Of a stretch of 64,000 bases of DNA, positions 35,720-45,181 are shown piece by piece (position 1 is the first letter of the stretch; every line of letters begins with the position of its first letter). The notes below the pieces were generated by a model. It did no database searches. It was given only the letters and a program-made list of their open reading frames with translations, and was not told where the DNA came from. The translations under genes and the position numbers were made by a program. Source of the DNA: JACCTI01 sp051005695 (GTDB lineage: Bacteria > Verrucomicrobiota > Verrucomicrobiia > Chthoniobacterales > UBA10450). Location: the NCBI GenBank assembly GCA_051005695.1, contig JBPCJC010000026.1, positions 51,853 to 115,852 on the forward strand. The letters run 5' to 3'.

Positions 35720-35801
35720 CGCGCGCGCAGATCGCGGTTTGGTTTTTCGGCGCCATCAATTGCGGAGGGGATCGATCACTTCTACCTATCCAGCTTCCCG
35801 C

Positions 35802-37091
35802 ATGAGCGAAACGACCAAGACCGCGCAAATCCCGGAGGAGATGACCGGGCGGCAGCGGCGCACGCCCGTCGGCAAGATCAGTTTTCGGCAAACGTTTCGC
35901 GCGCTCCGGCACCGGAATTACCGGCTCTTTTTTTACGGGCAGTTGGTTTCGCTTATCGGCACCTGGATGGATCAAACCGCCATGAGCTGGCTGGTTTATC
36001 AACTCACTGGCTCGAAGTTTCTCCTCGGCGCGGTGGCGGCGGCGGGATCCGCGCCGATGATGATTTTTTCGCTCTACGGCGGCGCGATTGCTGATCGTTA
36101 TCCGAAACGCCGGATCATCACTTGCACGCAGCTGACGCAGATGATTCCTGCGTTTATCCTCGCGTTTCTCGTCTGGCGACATCTGGCCAACACCTGGATC
36201 ATCGTCGCCTGCGCGGTCATCACCGGCACCGCGATGGCTTTCGATATGCCGGCGCGCCAGGCCTTCACTTTGGAAATGACCAGCCGCGAGGATTTGTTGA
36301 ACGCGATTTCGCTCAACAGTTCCATCTTCAACGGCGCGCGCGTCATCGGCCCGTCGCTTGCCGGTTTGATCATCGGCGCCTTCGGGACGCCGGTCTGTTT
36401 TTTGGTTAACGGTTTCAGTTTCATCGCCGTCATCGTCGGTCTGCGCATGATGCGGCTGGAAGATTATGTGCCGCCGAAAACCAGCGCGTCCGATCGGCCG
36501 AGTGCGCGCAGCGGGCTGGTTTACGTCTGGCGGCATACGCGGGTGCGCACCATTCTCGCCCTGCTCGGCGTGGTCGGAATTTTCGGCTGGTCCTACGCGG
36601 TTTTGTTGCCGGCTTTTGCGCGCGATGTTTTCGGACGCGGCGCGGATGGCTATGGAATCCTGATGTCGGCGAGCGGAATCGGCGCGCTCATCGGCGCCTT
36701 GACCGTGGCGACTGCGGGCCACGTTTTTCCCACGCGCAGCGTCGCGCTCACCGGTGTCTGGATTTTCTCCGGCGCGTTGTTCGCCTTTTCATTGACGCGT
36801 AATTTCTACGTCGCCCTCGCCTTCATGATGCTCGGCGGATTCGGCATGCTCCTGTTTTTCTCCACTTCCAACACGGTCATGCAAACGATCGTGCCCGACG
36901 AAATGCGCGGGCGCGTGCTCGGCGTTTGGGGTTTGGTTTTCGGCGCGATGATTCCGCTCGGCAGTCTGGAAGCGGGATCGCTCGCGGATTGGTTAGGCGC
37001 GCCGTTCGCGCTCGCCTTCGGCGCGGTCATTTGTGCGATCGCGGGCCTGGTCGCGCTGTTGGTAATTCGAAGACGCGAGGCGGTCGGTTAG
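35802..37091 (+). CDS. MFS transporter (EntS/DHA3-like)
   Basis: A 429-residue major facilitator protein with about 12 membrane segments. Recognition: NYRLFFYGQLVSLIGTWMDQ, GGAIADRYPKRRII (loop 2-3 motif), FDMPARQAFTLEMTSREDLL and PDEMRGRVLGVWGLVFG. These are typical of DHA3-family exporters such as EntS. The start ATG 35802 follows a gene-free repeat region; the frame is open upstream but non-conserved. Substrate unknown. Confidence 0.85.
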   Translation: MSETTKTAQIPEEMTGRQRRTPVGKISFRQTFRALRHRNYRLFFYGQLVSLIGTWMDQTAMSWLVYQLTGSKFLLGAVAAAGSAPMMIFSLYGGAIADRYPKRRIITCTQLTQMIPAFILAFLVWRHLANTWIIVACAVITGTAMAFDMPARQAFTLEMTSREDLLNAISLNSSIFNGARVIGPSLAGLIIGAFGTPVCFLVNGFSFIAVIVGLRMMRLEDYVPPKTSASDRPSARSGLVYVWRHTRVRTILALLGVVGIFGWSYAVLLPAFARDVFGRGADGYGILMSASGIGALIGALTVATAGHVFPTRSVALTGVWIFSGALFAFSLTRNFYVALAFMMLGGFGMLLFFSTSNTVMQTIVPDEMRGRVLGVWGLVFGAMIPLGSLEAGSLADWLGAPFALAFGAVICAIAGLVALLVIRRREAVG

Positions 37092-37110
37092 CACGACGCG
37101 GTGTCCGCGA

Positions 37111-37264
37111 GATTTCCGGGGAGCGCAGGCTGCCAGCCTACCCGTCTCGGCAGCCCGCCGAGACGCACCGCGGGTAAGCTAAACGTCGCAAGTTATTCAC
37201 GCCCGCGAGTGTTTCCGGCAGGCTGCCGGAAACTGCAGGCTGGCAGCCTGCGCTCCCCGGAATC
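37111..37264. repeat. Inverted-repeat element with internal hairpins
   Basis: Ends gatttccggggagcgcaggc (37111-) and gcctgcgctccccggaatc (-37264) form an almost perfect 28-bp inverted repeat. Inside are the palindrome gtttccggcag/ctgccggaaac (37211-37233) and the stem gtctcggc/gccgagac (about 37144-37165). It fills the gap between the convergent MFS and lpdA genes, so it may also act as a bidirectional terminator. Confidence 0.8.
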
Positions 37265-37276
37265 GCCGACAGCCGC

Positions 37277-38683
37277 CTAACGATTGCCGATGTGGATCGC
37301 GCTTTTGTTGACCGCGAGCGCGGCTTCCTTGACTGCTTCGCTGTGCGTCGGATGCGAATGCACGGTGCGGCCCAAGTCTTCCGCGCTCCCGCCGAACTCC
37401 ATGACCGCGACGCATTCCGCCATTAAATCCGAGGCGACATGCGAAAGAATATGCGCGCCGATAATTCGATCGGTCTTCGCGTCCGCAACGAACTTCACAA
37501 AACCGACCGCGTCATCTGCGGCGAGTGCGCGACCGTTCGCCGCGAAGGGAAATTTTCCGATGCGCACTTCCAGGCCTTTTTCTTTCGCGAAATCTTCCGT
37601 GATCCCGACGCCCGCAGCCTCCGGATTGGTGTAGATGATTCCGGGGATGACGTCGTAATTCACGTGCCCGGATTTGCCCGCGATCAGCTCCATGCAGGCG
37701 ACGCCTTCTTCCTCGGCTTTGTGCGCCAGCATCGGGCCGGCGATGACGTCGCCGATCGCGTAGATGCCTTCGATATTGGTGCGGAAATGAGCGTCTACTT
37801 TGATGCGTTTGCGATCGTCAAATTCAACGCCGAGTTTTTGCGCGCCGACGCCATCCGCAAAAGCGCGGCGGCCAATGGAAACGAGGACGCGATCGGCGTC
37901 GAAGCTCAGTTCCTCTTCGCCCTTCGTGGCCTTCGCGATCGCGCGGCCGTTTTCCACTTTCACTTCGGTCACCTTCGTTCCGAGATGGAATTTCATTCCC
38001 TGCGCGGTCAAAATTTTTTGCAACGCGTTCGCGAGTTCGAGATCAAAACCGAGCGCGATTCGCGGCAGAAATTCGAGGACGGTGACGTCGGAACCAAGCC
38101 GACTCCAAACCGAACCCATTTCCAAACCGATCGCGCCGCCGCCGATGACGAGCAATTTTTCGGGCACTTTATCGAAGGCGAGCGCTTCGGTGCTGCTGAC
38201 CACGACCTTGCCGTCGAACTTCATGTTTGGCAGCTCGACCGGCACGCTGCCGGTGGCGATGACGATGTGTTTCGCTTCCAGTGCCTGCGCCGCGCCTTCG
38301 TTAGGCTGGGCGGAAACTTTTCCCGGCGCGGTGATCGTGCCGGTGCCTTGAAAGGTGCTGACCTTGTTCAGCTTCATTAGCCCGCGGACGCCGCTGGTGA
38401 GTTGCTTCACGACCTTGTCCTTGCGCGCGAGCATGACTCCGAGATCGAGCTCGATTTTGTCGATCTTGATCCCGTGTTTTGCGGCTTCTTTTTTCGCGAA
38501 CGCAAAGTGATCGCTGGAGGAAAGCAGCGCCTTGCTCGGGATGCAGCCGATATTCAAACAGGTGCCACCAAGTTCCTTGTCCTTCTCAACAATAGCGGTG
38601 CGCAAACCGAGTTGCGCGGAGCGGATCGCAGCCACGTAGCCGCCGGGTCCGGAGCCGATAATGATGACGTCAAATGATTCCAT
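37277..38683 (-). CDS. lpdA: Dihydrolipoyl dehydrogenase (E3)
   Basis: A 468-residue flavoprotein that reoxidises dihydrolipoamide of 2-oxo-acid dehydrogenase complexes. FAD motif GSGPGG (10-15), redox disulfide Cys42/Cys47 (GGTCLNIGCIPSKALL), NAD motif GGGAIGLEMG and the C-terminal His-Glu pair in HSHPTHSEAVKEAAL. It follows sucB by 27 bases, with an octamer in the gap. Its stop codon TAG lies inside another octamer. Confidence 0.97.
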   Translation of the reverse strand: MESFDVIIIGSGPGGYVAAIRSAQLGLRTAIVEKDKELGGTCLNIGCIPSKALLSSSDHFAFAKKEAAKHGIKIDKIELDLGVMLARKDKVVKQLTSGVRGLMKLNKVSTFQGTGTITAPGKVSAQPNEGAAQALEAKHIVIATGSVPVELPNMKFDGKVVVSSTEALAFDKVPEKLLVIGGGAIGLEMGSVWSRLGSDVTVLEFLPRIALGFDLELANALQKILTAQGMKFHLGTKVTEVKVENGRAIAKATKGEEELSFDADRVLVSIGRRAFADGVGAQKLGVEFDDRKRIKVDAHFRTNIEGIYAIGDVIAGPMLAHKAEEEGVACMELIAGKSGHVNYDVIPGIIYTNPEAAGVGITEDFAKEKGLEVRIGKFPFAANGRALAADDAVGFVKFVADAKTDRIIGAHILSHVASDLMAECVAVMEFGGSAEDLGRTVHSHPTHSEAVKEAALAVNKSAIHIGNR

Positions 38684-38710
38684 AAACTTGTCGTTAGGCG
38701 GGCGTGCGCC

Positions 38711-39937
38711 TCAAAAATCGAGCGGCAACTTCGTCGGGTCTTCGATGCATTCCTTGACCTTGATCAGGAAGGTGACCGCTTCCTTGCCGTCGACTGCGCG
38801 GTGATCGTAACTGAGCGCGAGATTCATCATCGGCCTAACGACTACTTTGCCGTCGACCGCCATCGGCCGTTGCTGGATCGAGTGCATCCCGAGAATCCCG
38901 CTTTGCGGGGGATTGAGAATCGGCGTGCTCAAGAGGGAGCCGTAAACACCGCCGTTGGAAATGGTGAAGGTGCCGCCCTGCAAGTCTTCGATTTTGATTT
39001 TTCCTTCGCGCGCTTTGCCGGCGAACCCGGCAATGTCGCGCTCGAGGTCGGCGAATGATTTTTTGTCGGCGTCGCGCACCACCGGCACGACCAGGCCGCG
39101 CTCGGTCCCGACCGCGACCCCGATGTCATAGAAATGATTCTGGATGAAATCGTCGCCCTCGATCCGCGAGTTGATCGACGGGATCGCCTTCAGTCCTTCG
39201 ACCGCCGCTTTGATGAAAAAGGACATGAAGCCAAGCTTGAAACCGTTCTTCTTGGTGAAGGCATCCTGCGATTTTTTGCGCAACTCCGAGACCGCGGTCA
39301 TATCGCACTCATTAAAGGTGGTGAGGATGGCGGCGGTGTGCTGCGCCATGACTAACTGCTGCGCGATCTTGCGCCGCAGCGGCGACATTCTCTTGCGCGT
39401 GGCGCGGCCGTCGCTCGCTTGAGCGGGTGCGGGCGTCTCGATTTTTTCTTCCGCAGCGGCCGGCGCGGCTGGCTGCTTTTCCGCCGCAGCCAAGACATCA
39501 GCTTTCGTTAGGCGACCGCCTTTGCCAGTGCCGGTGAGGTTAGCCGTTTGCAGTTTTTCTTCTTCGACGATGCGGCGCACGGCGGGGGAAAGCACTTCCG
39601 CGTTCGACGATTTCTTTTCCCCGCTAACCGGCGCCTGCGCGCGGTTCGGGTCCGGTTTTTCCTTCACCGCGACGGGCGCAGCGACGCTCGCGGACGCGCT
39701 GGCGTTTTCATCAATCGTGGCCACGACTTCGCCGATTTTCACTTCCTGACCTTCGGCCGCGAGAGTCTCGAGGACGCCGCCCGATTCCGCCACGATCTCG
39801 GTCGAAACTTTGTCGGTTTCGAGCGTGAAGAGCGGGTCGCCCGCGTTCACTTTTTCGCCGGACTTTTTGTGCCAGACGGAAACGATGCCGCTGGAAATTG
39901 ATTCGCCGACCGCCGGGATCTTCACCTCGATGCTCAT
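38711..39937 (-). CDS. sucB: Dihydrolipoyllysine succinyltransferase (E2 of 2-oxoglutarate dehydrogenase)
   Basis: A 408-residue E2 with one lipoyl domain (TLETDKVSTEIV, lipoyl Lys43), a Pro/Ala linker, a small E1/E3-binding domain (SPAVRRIVEEEKL) and the catalytic trimer domain with TFNECDMT and SYDHRAVDGKEAV. First gene of a sucB-lpdA unit. The E1 gene lies 2.4 kb away on the same strand, separated by three plus-strand genes. Confidence 0.96.
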   Translation of the reverse strand: MSIEVKIPAVGESISSGIVSVWHKKSGEKVNAGDPLFTLETDKVSTEIVAESGGVLETLAAEGQEVKIGEVVATIDENASASASVAAPVAVKEKPDPNRAQAPVSGEKKSSNAEVLSPAVRRIVEEEKLQTANLTGTGKGGRLTKADVLAAAEKQPAAPAAAEEKIETPAPAQASDGRATRKRMSPLRRKIAQQLVMAQHTAAILTTFNECDMTAVSELRKKSQDAFTKKNGFKLGFMSFFIKAAVEGLKAIPSINSRIEGDDFIQNHFYDIGVAVGTERGLVVPVVRDADKKSFADLERDIAGFAGKAREGKIKIEDLQGGTFTISNGGVYGSLLSTPILNPPQSGILGMHSIQQRPMAVDGKVVVRPMMNLALSYDHRAVDGKEAVTFLIKVKECIEDPTKLPLDF

Positions 39938-40036
39938 GCGCCGGTAACTAAGCGTATGACCATCGCCCGGTCGACAAGTTTAGCGCCGCGCCCGCGATGG
40001 CGAGAAAGTTGCTACTCCTGAAGGTTACCTCTCCCG

Positions 40037-41083
40037 ATGAATTTCATTGCGTCCTTACAACGGCAACGGCCGTTCTTCATTTTTTGCGAGGCTCTGGCGC
40101 TGGTCCTGATCATCGGATTTTTCGATCTCGCGACCGGCTACGAAGTCAGTCTTTCAATTCTTTACGGCATTCCGATTTTCCTTGTTGCCTGGTGCATCGA
40201 TAAAGATTCGGGAATTTTGGTCGCCCTCATTTCCGGGATCGTCTGGTGGTGGGCCAGCGTCGAAGGCGGGCAACCATACCTGAACAACTGGATGGAAGTT
40301 TGGGAAACTTGCGTCCGAATCGCGTTCTTCATTTTCATCGCGATCGGCGCCGCTTCCTTAAAAAGAGAACGCGACGCCGCCGAGGCGCGGATTGCGTTGC
40401 TCGAGCATTCGCAGCGGCTGGAAAACGAGATCATCGAAATCAGCGAACGCGAGCAACGCCGCATCGGCCGCGATTTGCATGACGGGCTTTGCCAATACCA
40501 GGCGGCGCTGGCCTGTGCGGCAGTTTCGTTGCAGACGGATTTGCTGGCCAAAGAATTGCCTAACGAAGCGAAACGGGCGGGCGAGTTGGCCCAGCGTTTA
40601 CAGGAAGCGATCGGGCAAACGCGCGATCTCGCGCGTGGTCTCGTGCCGGTGCAAATGGAAGACGCCGGATTACCTTCGGCCTTGGAGGAACTGGCGCGCT
40701 CGGTCTCGGATTTGCACTCGGTGCAATGCCGTTTCGAAATGCTGGGCAGCCCGCCGGTGATCCAGAATGGCGCCGCGACGCATCTTTACCGGATCGCGCA
40801 GGAAGCGATCAACAACGCCACCCGCCACGGGCACGCGCAAAATATCGAGGTGAGCCTACTGGAGAATGGCACGGGGAACATTCTTTGCATACGCGATGAC
40901 GGCGCGGGCTTGTCGAAGACGTCGACCGGGAGCGGCGGGATGGGGCTAAACATCATGAGCTACCGCGCGAAGATCGCCGGCGGTCAGTTGCAAATCGAAG
41001 AACCACCGGAAGGCGGGACTACGGTTTCGTGCATCCTCTCGGCCGGAAACCTGGAGGAGGAGTTGGATGAGCGCGCCGCTTAA
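40037..41083 (+). CDS. Sensor histidine kinase, NarL/DegS type
   Basis: A 348-residue membrane kinase. The N-terminal ~105 residues have about four hydrophobic segments and no large sensor loop. It continues with a HisKA_3 dimerisation helix (REQRRIGRDLHDGL, phosphorylated His148) and a C-terminal ATPase domain (EAINNATRHGHAQNIE, IRDDGAGL, GMGLNIMSYRA). It overlaps the response regulator gene by 17 bases. Signal unknown. Confidence 0.9.
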   Translation: MNFIASLQRQRPFFIFCEALALVLIIGFFDLATGYEVSLSILYGIPIFLVAWCIDKDSGILVALISGIVWWWASVEGGQPYLNNWMEVWETCVRIAFFIFIAIGAASLKRERDAAEARIALLEHSQRLENEIIEISEREQRRIGRDLHDGLCQYQAALACAAVSLQTDLLAKELPNEAKRAGELAQRLQEAIGQTRDLARGLVPVQMEDAGLPSALEELARSVSDLHSVQCRFEMLGSPPVIQNGAATHLYRIAQEAINNATRHGHAQNIEVSLLENGTGNILCIRDDGAGLSKTSTGSGGMGLNIMSYRAKIAGGQLQIEEPPEGGTTVSCILSAGNLEEELDERAA

Positions 41084-41750
41084 GACACCAACCCGGCGGG
41101 TAGTGATCGTGGAAGATCACCCGATGTTCCGCGAACAGCTCCGGCTGTTGATCGACAAGGAGGAGGACCTTTCGGTTTGTGGAGAAGCGGACAACGCGGC
41201 TGACGGTTTGCGCGTCATCCGGGAAACGAAACCGCACCTGGCGATCGTCGATATCACTTTGCGCGGATCCGGCGGATTGGATTTGCTGAAAGACTTGCGT
41301 GCGCAGGAAATCGAATTGCCGGTGCTGATTCTTTCGATGCACGACGAATCGCTTTACGCTGAGCGGGCCTTGCGCGCGGGCGCGCGGGGTTCCATCACCA
41401 AGCAGGAAGCTTCCGCCAAAGTGATGACCGCGATCCGGGAAGTTTTGCGCGGCGATATTTATCTCGATGCGCGCGTCATGCGCCGGATGCTCGACAAAGC
41501 AGTCGGCAACTCCGGTGCGAAATCGCCGATCGATCGCCTGACAGATCGCGAGCTGGAAGTTTTCCAATTGATCGGCGAAGGCCGGACGACGCGGGAGATT
41601 GGGATGCGTTTGCGCGTGGGCCTGACGACCGTCGATACCTACCGCGCGCGGATCAAGGACAAGCTCCAGCTGGAGAATGCGGCGCGTCTGCACGCGGAAG
41701 CCAGCCGCTGGTTGCTGGAGCGCGGCGAAACCGCGTCCGTGGCAGCCTAG
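41067..41750 (+). CDS. Response regulator, NarL/FixJ family
   Basis: A 227-residue regulator. Receiver domain 10-125 with acidic pocket VEDH, phosphoacceptor Asp62 (LAIVDITLRG) and Lys in SITKQEA. GerE-type HTH domain at about 155-215 (LTDRELEVFQLIGEGRTTRE). It overlaps the kinase gene, so the pair is one unit. A palindrome starts at its stop codon. A pilin gene follows 115 bases later and is a possible target. Confidence 0.93.
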   Translation: MSAPLKTPTRRVVIVEDHPMFREQLRLLIDKEEDLSVCGEADNAADGLRVIRETKPHLAIVDITLRGSGGLDLLKDLRAQEIELPVLILSMHDESLYAERALRAGARGSITKQEASAKVMTAIREVLRGDIYLDARVMRRMLDKAVGNSGAKSPIDRLTDRELEVFQLIGEGRTTREIGMRLRVGLTTVDTYRARIKDKLQLENAARLHAEASRWLLERGETASVAA

Positions 41751-41783
41751 GTCGCTGACCTAGGGGTGGTAGCGGAAACCACC
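41746..41783. repeat. Palindrome at the response regulator stop, plus second hairpin
   Basis: CCTAGGTC-GCT-GACCTAGG at 41746-41764 is a perfect 19-bp dyad that includes the TAG stop. It is followed at once by a second hairpin, ggtggtagcggaaaccacc. No T-run follows, so it may be a regulator-binding or RNA-processing structure rather than a classical terminator. Confidence 0.55.
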
Positions 41784-41865
41784 ACACGAAAAGACTGTGG
41801 CCTGTCGTGCGAAAGCGGCTCCGCGCCTGCTTTTAACGAACGCAACTGCATTAAAAAAAATCCAA

Positions 41866-42261
41866 ATGAAAAAAACCATTCACAGTCAGCGCGGCTTCAC
41901 TCTCGTGGAAATCATGATTGTCGTCGCGATCATCGCTTTGCTTGCCTCCATCGCCGTCCCCGGTTTCCTGCGTGCGCGTAAACGCTCGCAGGCCAGCCGC
42001 GTGATCAATGATCTCCGTCTGCTCGACGGCGCGGTCGATCAATACGCGATCGAAAATAACAAAGTCAGCGGCGCGCATCCCGTCTTCAGCGACCTGAAGT
42101 CCTATGTGAAAGCGGGCACCAATCTCTACGTCACCGGCAAGGATCTTTTCGGGAACGCCTACGGGCCTTTCACCGTCGACTCAGTCCCGAAAGTTCCGGA
42201 CACCACCAAGACCGGGTTGTCCGACGTGGTCGATCCCGGTTTCTGGTCGCCTTACAACTAA
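41866..42261 (+). CDS. Type IV pilin/pseudopilin-like protein
   Basis: A 131-residue prepilin. Leader MKKTIHSQRG is cleaved before FTLVEIMIVVAIIALLASIA with Glu5. The short globular domain has FLRARKRSQASRVINDLRLL and ends DVVDPGFWSPYN. The ATG at 41866 fits the leader; the frame is open further upstream. An intrinsic terminator follows. It lies behind the two-component genes. Confidence 0.9.
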   Translation: MKKTIHSQRGFTLVEIMIVVAIIALLASIAVPGFLRARKRSQASRVINDLRLLDGAVDQYAIENNKVSGAHPVFSDLKSYVKAGTNLYVTGKDLFGNAYGPFTVDSVPKVPDTTKTGLSDVVDPGFWSPYN

Positions 42262-42289
42262 AGGCTTCGAAAAGGTTTGTTGATCGCAA

Positions 42290-42326
42290 GACGCCGGGTG
42301 CTAAAAAGCCCCGGCGTCGTTTTCAT
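42290..42326 (+). terminator. Intrinsic terminator after the pilin gene
   Basis: Stem gacgccggg/cccggcgtc (42290-42298 with 42310-42318), loop of 11, followed by gttttcattttc. It lies 29 bases after the pilin stop and separates it from the convergent sucA gene. Confidence 0.85.
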
Positions 42327-42350
42327 TTTCACGCAGCGACCAGCCGGCCG

Positions 42351-45104
42351 CTACAAACTCAGCGCTTCCCAGATTAACTCCGCCTGCTCGCGCTTGTGCA
42401 GAGTGAGCGCGCCGACTGCGGGGCTGGCGCTGGCATTGCGTCCGGCATAGGAAATCTCGCGGCCGAAGAGCGCGCGCAACCGCGGCTCAATGAAAGTCCA
42501 GCCGCCCATGTTTTGCGATTCCTCCTGGCACCAGATGAGTTTCGCTTCTTTCGGATAACGGCCCACGAGCGCGCTCAATTTCTCCTCGCATAACGGGTAG
42601 AGCTGCTCGACCCGGATGAGGGCGGCTTCGGTGACCTTCTGGGTCTCGCGATATTTCAGGAGGTCGTAGTAAACTTTACCGGAACAGAAAACCACGCGTT
42701 TGATCTCGTTAGGCAGCGCCAGATCCGGCGTCGGCAGGATTTCCTCGAAGACGCCGCTGGTAAAATCTTCCGCGCGCGAAGTGGCGTGCTCTGCGCGCAG
42801 CAGACTCTTCGGCGTCATGATGATCAACGGTTTGAGAAAATCGCGTTTCGTCTGCCGCCGGAGCACGTGAAAATACTGCGCCGGCGTGGTCAGGTTGCAG
42901 ACCTGGATGTTGTCTTCCGCGCAGGCTTGCAGGAAGCGTTCGAGTCGGCCGCTGGAATGTTCTGGGCCCTGGCCTTCGTAGCCGTGCGGCAGGAGCATGA
43001 CGATCCCGCTCGGTCGTTGCCATTTCGATTCCGCGGAGACGATGAATTGATCGATGATCGTCTGCGCGCCGTTCGCGAAATCGCCGAACTGCGCTTCCCA
43101 AATGCAAAGCATCTCGGAAAAGTCTAACGAGTAACCGTAATCAAAACCGAGAACCGCGGCTTCGGAAAGGAGGCTGTTATAAATGCAGATTCGCGCCTGC
43201 TCCGGCGCCAGATGCCGCAACGGAATATGCGGCTCGCCGGTTTTCGCATCGTAGATGACCGCGTGCCGATGACTGAAAGTTCCGCGGCGGCTATCCTGGC
43301 CGGACAAACGGATCGGCGTGCCTTCCAGCAAGAGCGCGCCGAAAGCGAGCGCTTCCGCGAAACCCCAGTCGTACGGTCCGCCGGCCGCGAAAATTTCGCG
43401 CCGGCGATCGACCAGCATGCGTTTCACTTTTGGAAGAATATTAAAACCTTCCGGAACTCTCGTTAGGCCATCGACGATCGTGCGCATCGTCTCCGCGGTG
43501 ATCGCCGTCGTCGGCGAACTCCAGGTAAAATCCGGCTGAAAAACCGCGGTCGATTCGTTAAAGCGTTCCTTGCGATCGGCCGGGTCGGTCGCGTGTTTTT
43601 TGACGTCATCGAGCGCGGCTTGCAGTTCCGCCTCGAAATCCGTCTCGAGCTTGGCGGCCTCTTCTTCGCTTAGGCGCCCGGCCTCGATCAGTTCCTTCTT
43701 GTAGAGTTTCCGGATCGACGGACGCCGATCGATTTTCGCGTAAAGATCCGGCTGGGTGAACGAGGGCTCGTCGCCTTCGTTGTGCCCGTAGCGCCGGTAG
43801 CAATACATGTCGATGACGACGTCGCGCCCGAATTCCTGGCGAAAGTCTAACGAGAGCTCAGTCACGAACATGACCGCGAGCGGGTCGTCTCCGTTAACGT
43901 GAAAAATCGGGACCTCGATCGCTTTCGCGACATCCGTCGCATACATCGAAGAACGCGCGTCTTCCGGGAGCGTGGTGAAACCGATCTGATTGTTCACCAC
44001 CACGTGCACCGTCCCGCCGGTCGAGTAACCGGGGAGCTGCGACATGTTCAGCGTCTCGTAAACAATTCCCTGGCCGGCGAACGCCGCGTCGCCATGAATC
44101 AGCAACGGCAAAACTTTGCGCCGATGCTCGATGTCGCCGCGCCGGCGTTGCCGCGCGCGCGCGGTTCCTTCGACGACCGGATCGACCGCCTCGAGATGGC
44201 TCGGGTTTGCCGAGAGGCGAATCTCCACCTCCGCGCCGTTCGCGAGCGTGCGCACGGTGCGATAACCGAGGTGATATTTCACGTCGCCATCGCCTTCGAC
44301 CAGGTTCGGCAGGTAGTTTTCGGTGAACTCGTTGAAGATCACCTTAAAGGATTTTCGCATGAAATTCGCGAGCACGTTAAGCCGCCCGCGGTGCGCCATC
44401 CCCATGCAAATCTCCTCCACGCCGACGGCCGGACATTTGTGCAAGATGGTATCGAGGATGACGATGAGCGACTCCGCGCCCTGGAGCGAAAAGCGTTTCT
44501 GCCCGACGTAGCGCGTATGCAAAAACGTCTCGAATAATTCCGACTCGGAAAGCGAACGCAGAAGCGCGAGCTGGACCGCGCGCGAGGCGCCGTGTTTCGG
44601 CGGACGCGACTCCAGGCGATGCCGCACCCAATTGCGGATGCGCGTATTCTGGATGTGCATGAACTCCGGCCCGATCGTGTCCGCGTAGATCGATTGCAGC
44701 GCGGCGATCATTTCGCGCAGCGTCATCCGTTTGTTATCGAGGAAAAATTTCGAGGAAACCTGCAGGCCAAGATCCTTCTCGCTAAACCCGAGCTCGCGCA
44801 GGCTGAGGAGTGGATTTTCCGGGCGCTTGTCCGCCAGCGGATTCAGCTCCGCGATCGTGTGGCCGAGCGTGCGGTAGGCGTAGACCAAACCGTCGATTCG
44901 GGTTTGCAGCGGGTTTTCCGGGACCTCGGTGCGCGCGCTCGCGTCGGCCGTGGCCGCGCCGTTACGCTTCTCTAAATTGCCGAGCTCGAACCCTTCAAAA
45001 AAAGCCGACCACCCGGAATCCACCGCAGCCGGATTCTCCTGCCAGCGACGATAATTTTCCTCGAGCACATCGAGGTTCAAATGAGTGGCGAACGATGGGC
45101 GCAT
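42351..45104 (-). CDS. sucA: 2-oxoglutarate dehydrogenase E1
   Basis: A 917-residue thiamine-diphosphate enzyme that decarboxylates 2-oxoglutarate and passes the succinyl group to SucB. N-terminal E2-binding peptide LDVLEENYRRWQENP, active-site region MGMAHRGRLNVLANFM, ThDP motif with HGDAAFAGQGIVYETLNMSQ and VNNQIGFTT, and the C-terminal domain with MLLPHGYEGQGPEHSS. Length is normal. It has its own promoter region, separate from sucB-lpdA. Confidence 0.97.
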   Translation of the reverse strand: MRPSFATHLNLDVLEENYRRWQENPAAVDSGWSAFFEGFELGNLEKRNGAATADASARTEVPENPLQTRIDGLVYAYRTLGHTIAELNPLADKRPENPLLSLRELGFSEKDLGLQVSSKFFLDNKRMTLREMIAALQSIYADTIGPEFMHIQNTRIRNWVRHRLESRPPKHGASRAVQLALLRSLSESELFETFLHTRYVGQKRFSLQGAESLIVILDTILHKCPAVGVEEICMGMAHRGRLNVLANFMRKSFKVIFNEFTENYLPNLVEGDGDVKYHLGYRTVRTLANGAEVEIRLSANPSHLEAVDPVVEGTARARQRRRGDIEHRRKVLPLLIHGDAAFAGQGIVYETLNMSQLPGYSTGGTVHVVVNNQIGFTTLPEDARSSMYATDVAKAIEVPIFHVNGDDPLAVMFVTELSLDFRQEFGRDVVIDMYCYRRYGHNEGDEPSFTQPDLYAKIDRRPSIRKLYKKELIEAGRLSEEEAAKLETDFEAELQAALDDVKKHATDPADRKERFNESTAVFQPDFTWSSPTTAITAETMRTIVDGLTRVPEGFNILPKVKRMLVDRRREIFAAGGPYDWGFAEALAFGALLLEGTPIRLSGQDSRRGTFSHRHAVIYDAKTGEPHIPLRHLAPEQARICIYNSLLSEAAVLGFDYGYSLDFSEMLCIWEAQFGDFANGAQTIIDQFIVSAESKWQRPSGIVMLLPHGYEGQGPEHSSGRLERFLQACAEDNIQVCNLTTPAQYFHVLRRQTKRDFLKPLIIMTPKSLLRAEHATSRAEDFTSGVFEEILPTPDLALPNEIKRVVFCSGKVYYDLLKYRETQKVTEAALIRVEQLYPLCEEKLSALVGRYPKEAKLIWCQEESQNMGGWTFIEPRLRALFGREISYAGRNASASPAVGALTLHKREQAELIWEALSL

Positions 45105-45181
45105 GCGAGCCGCAATCTCCTGTTTTTGCGAGGGACGGCAAGTTGACAGTGCGGAGGCGGGTCGTTACTTGCTCCGCAGAA

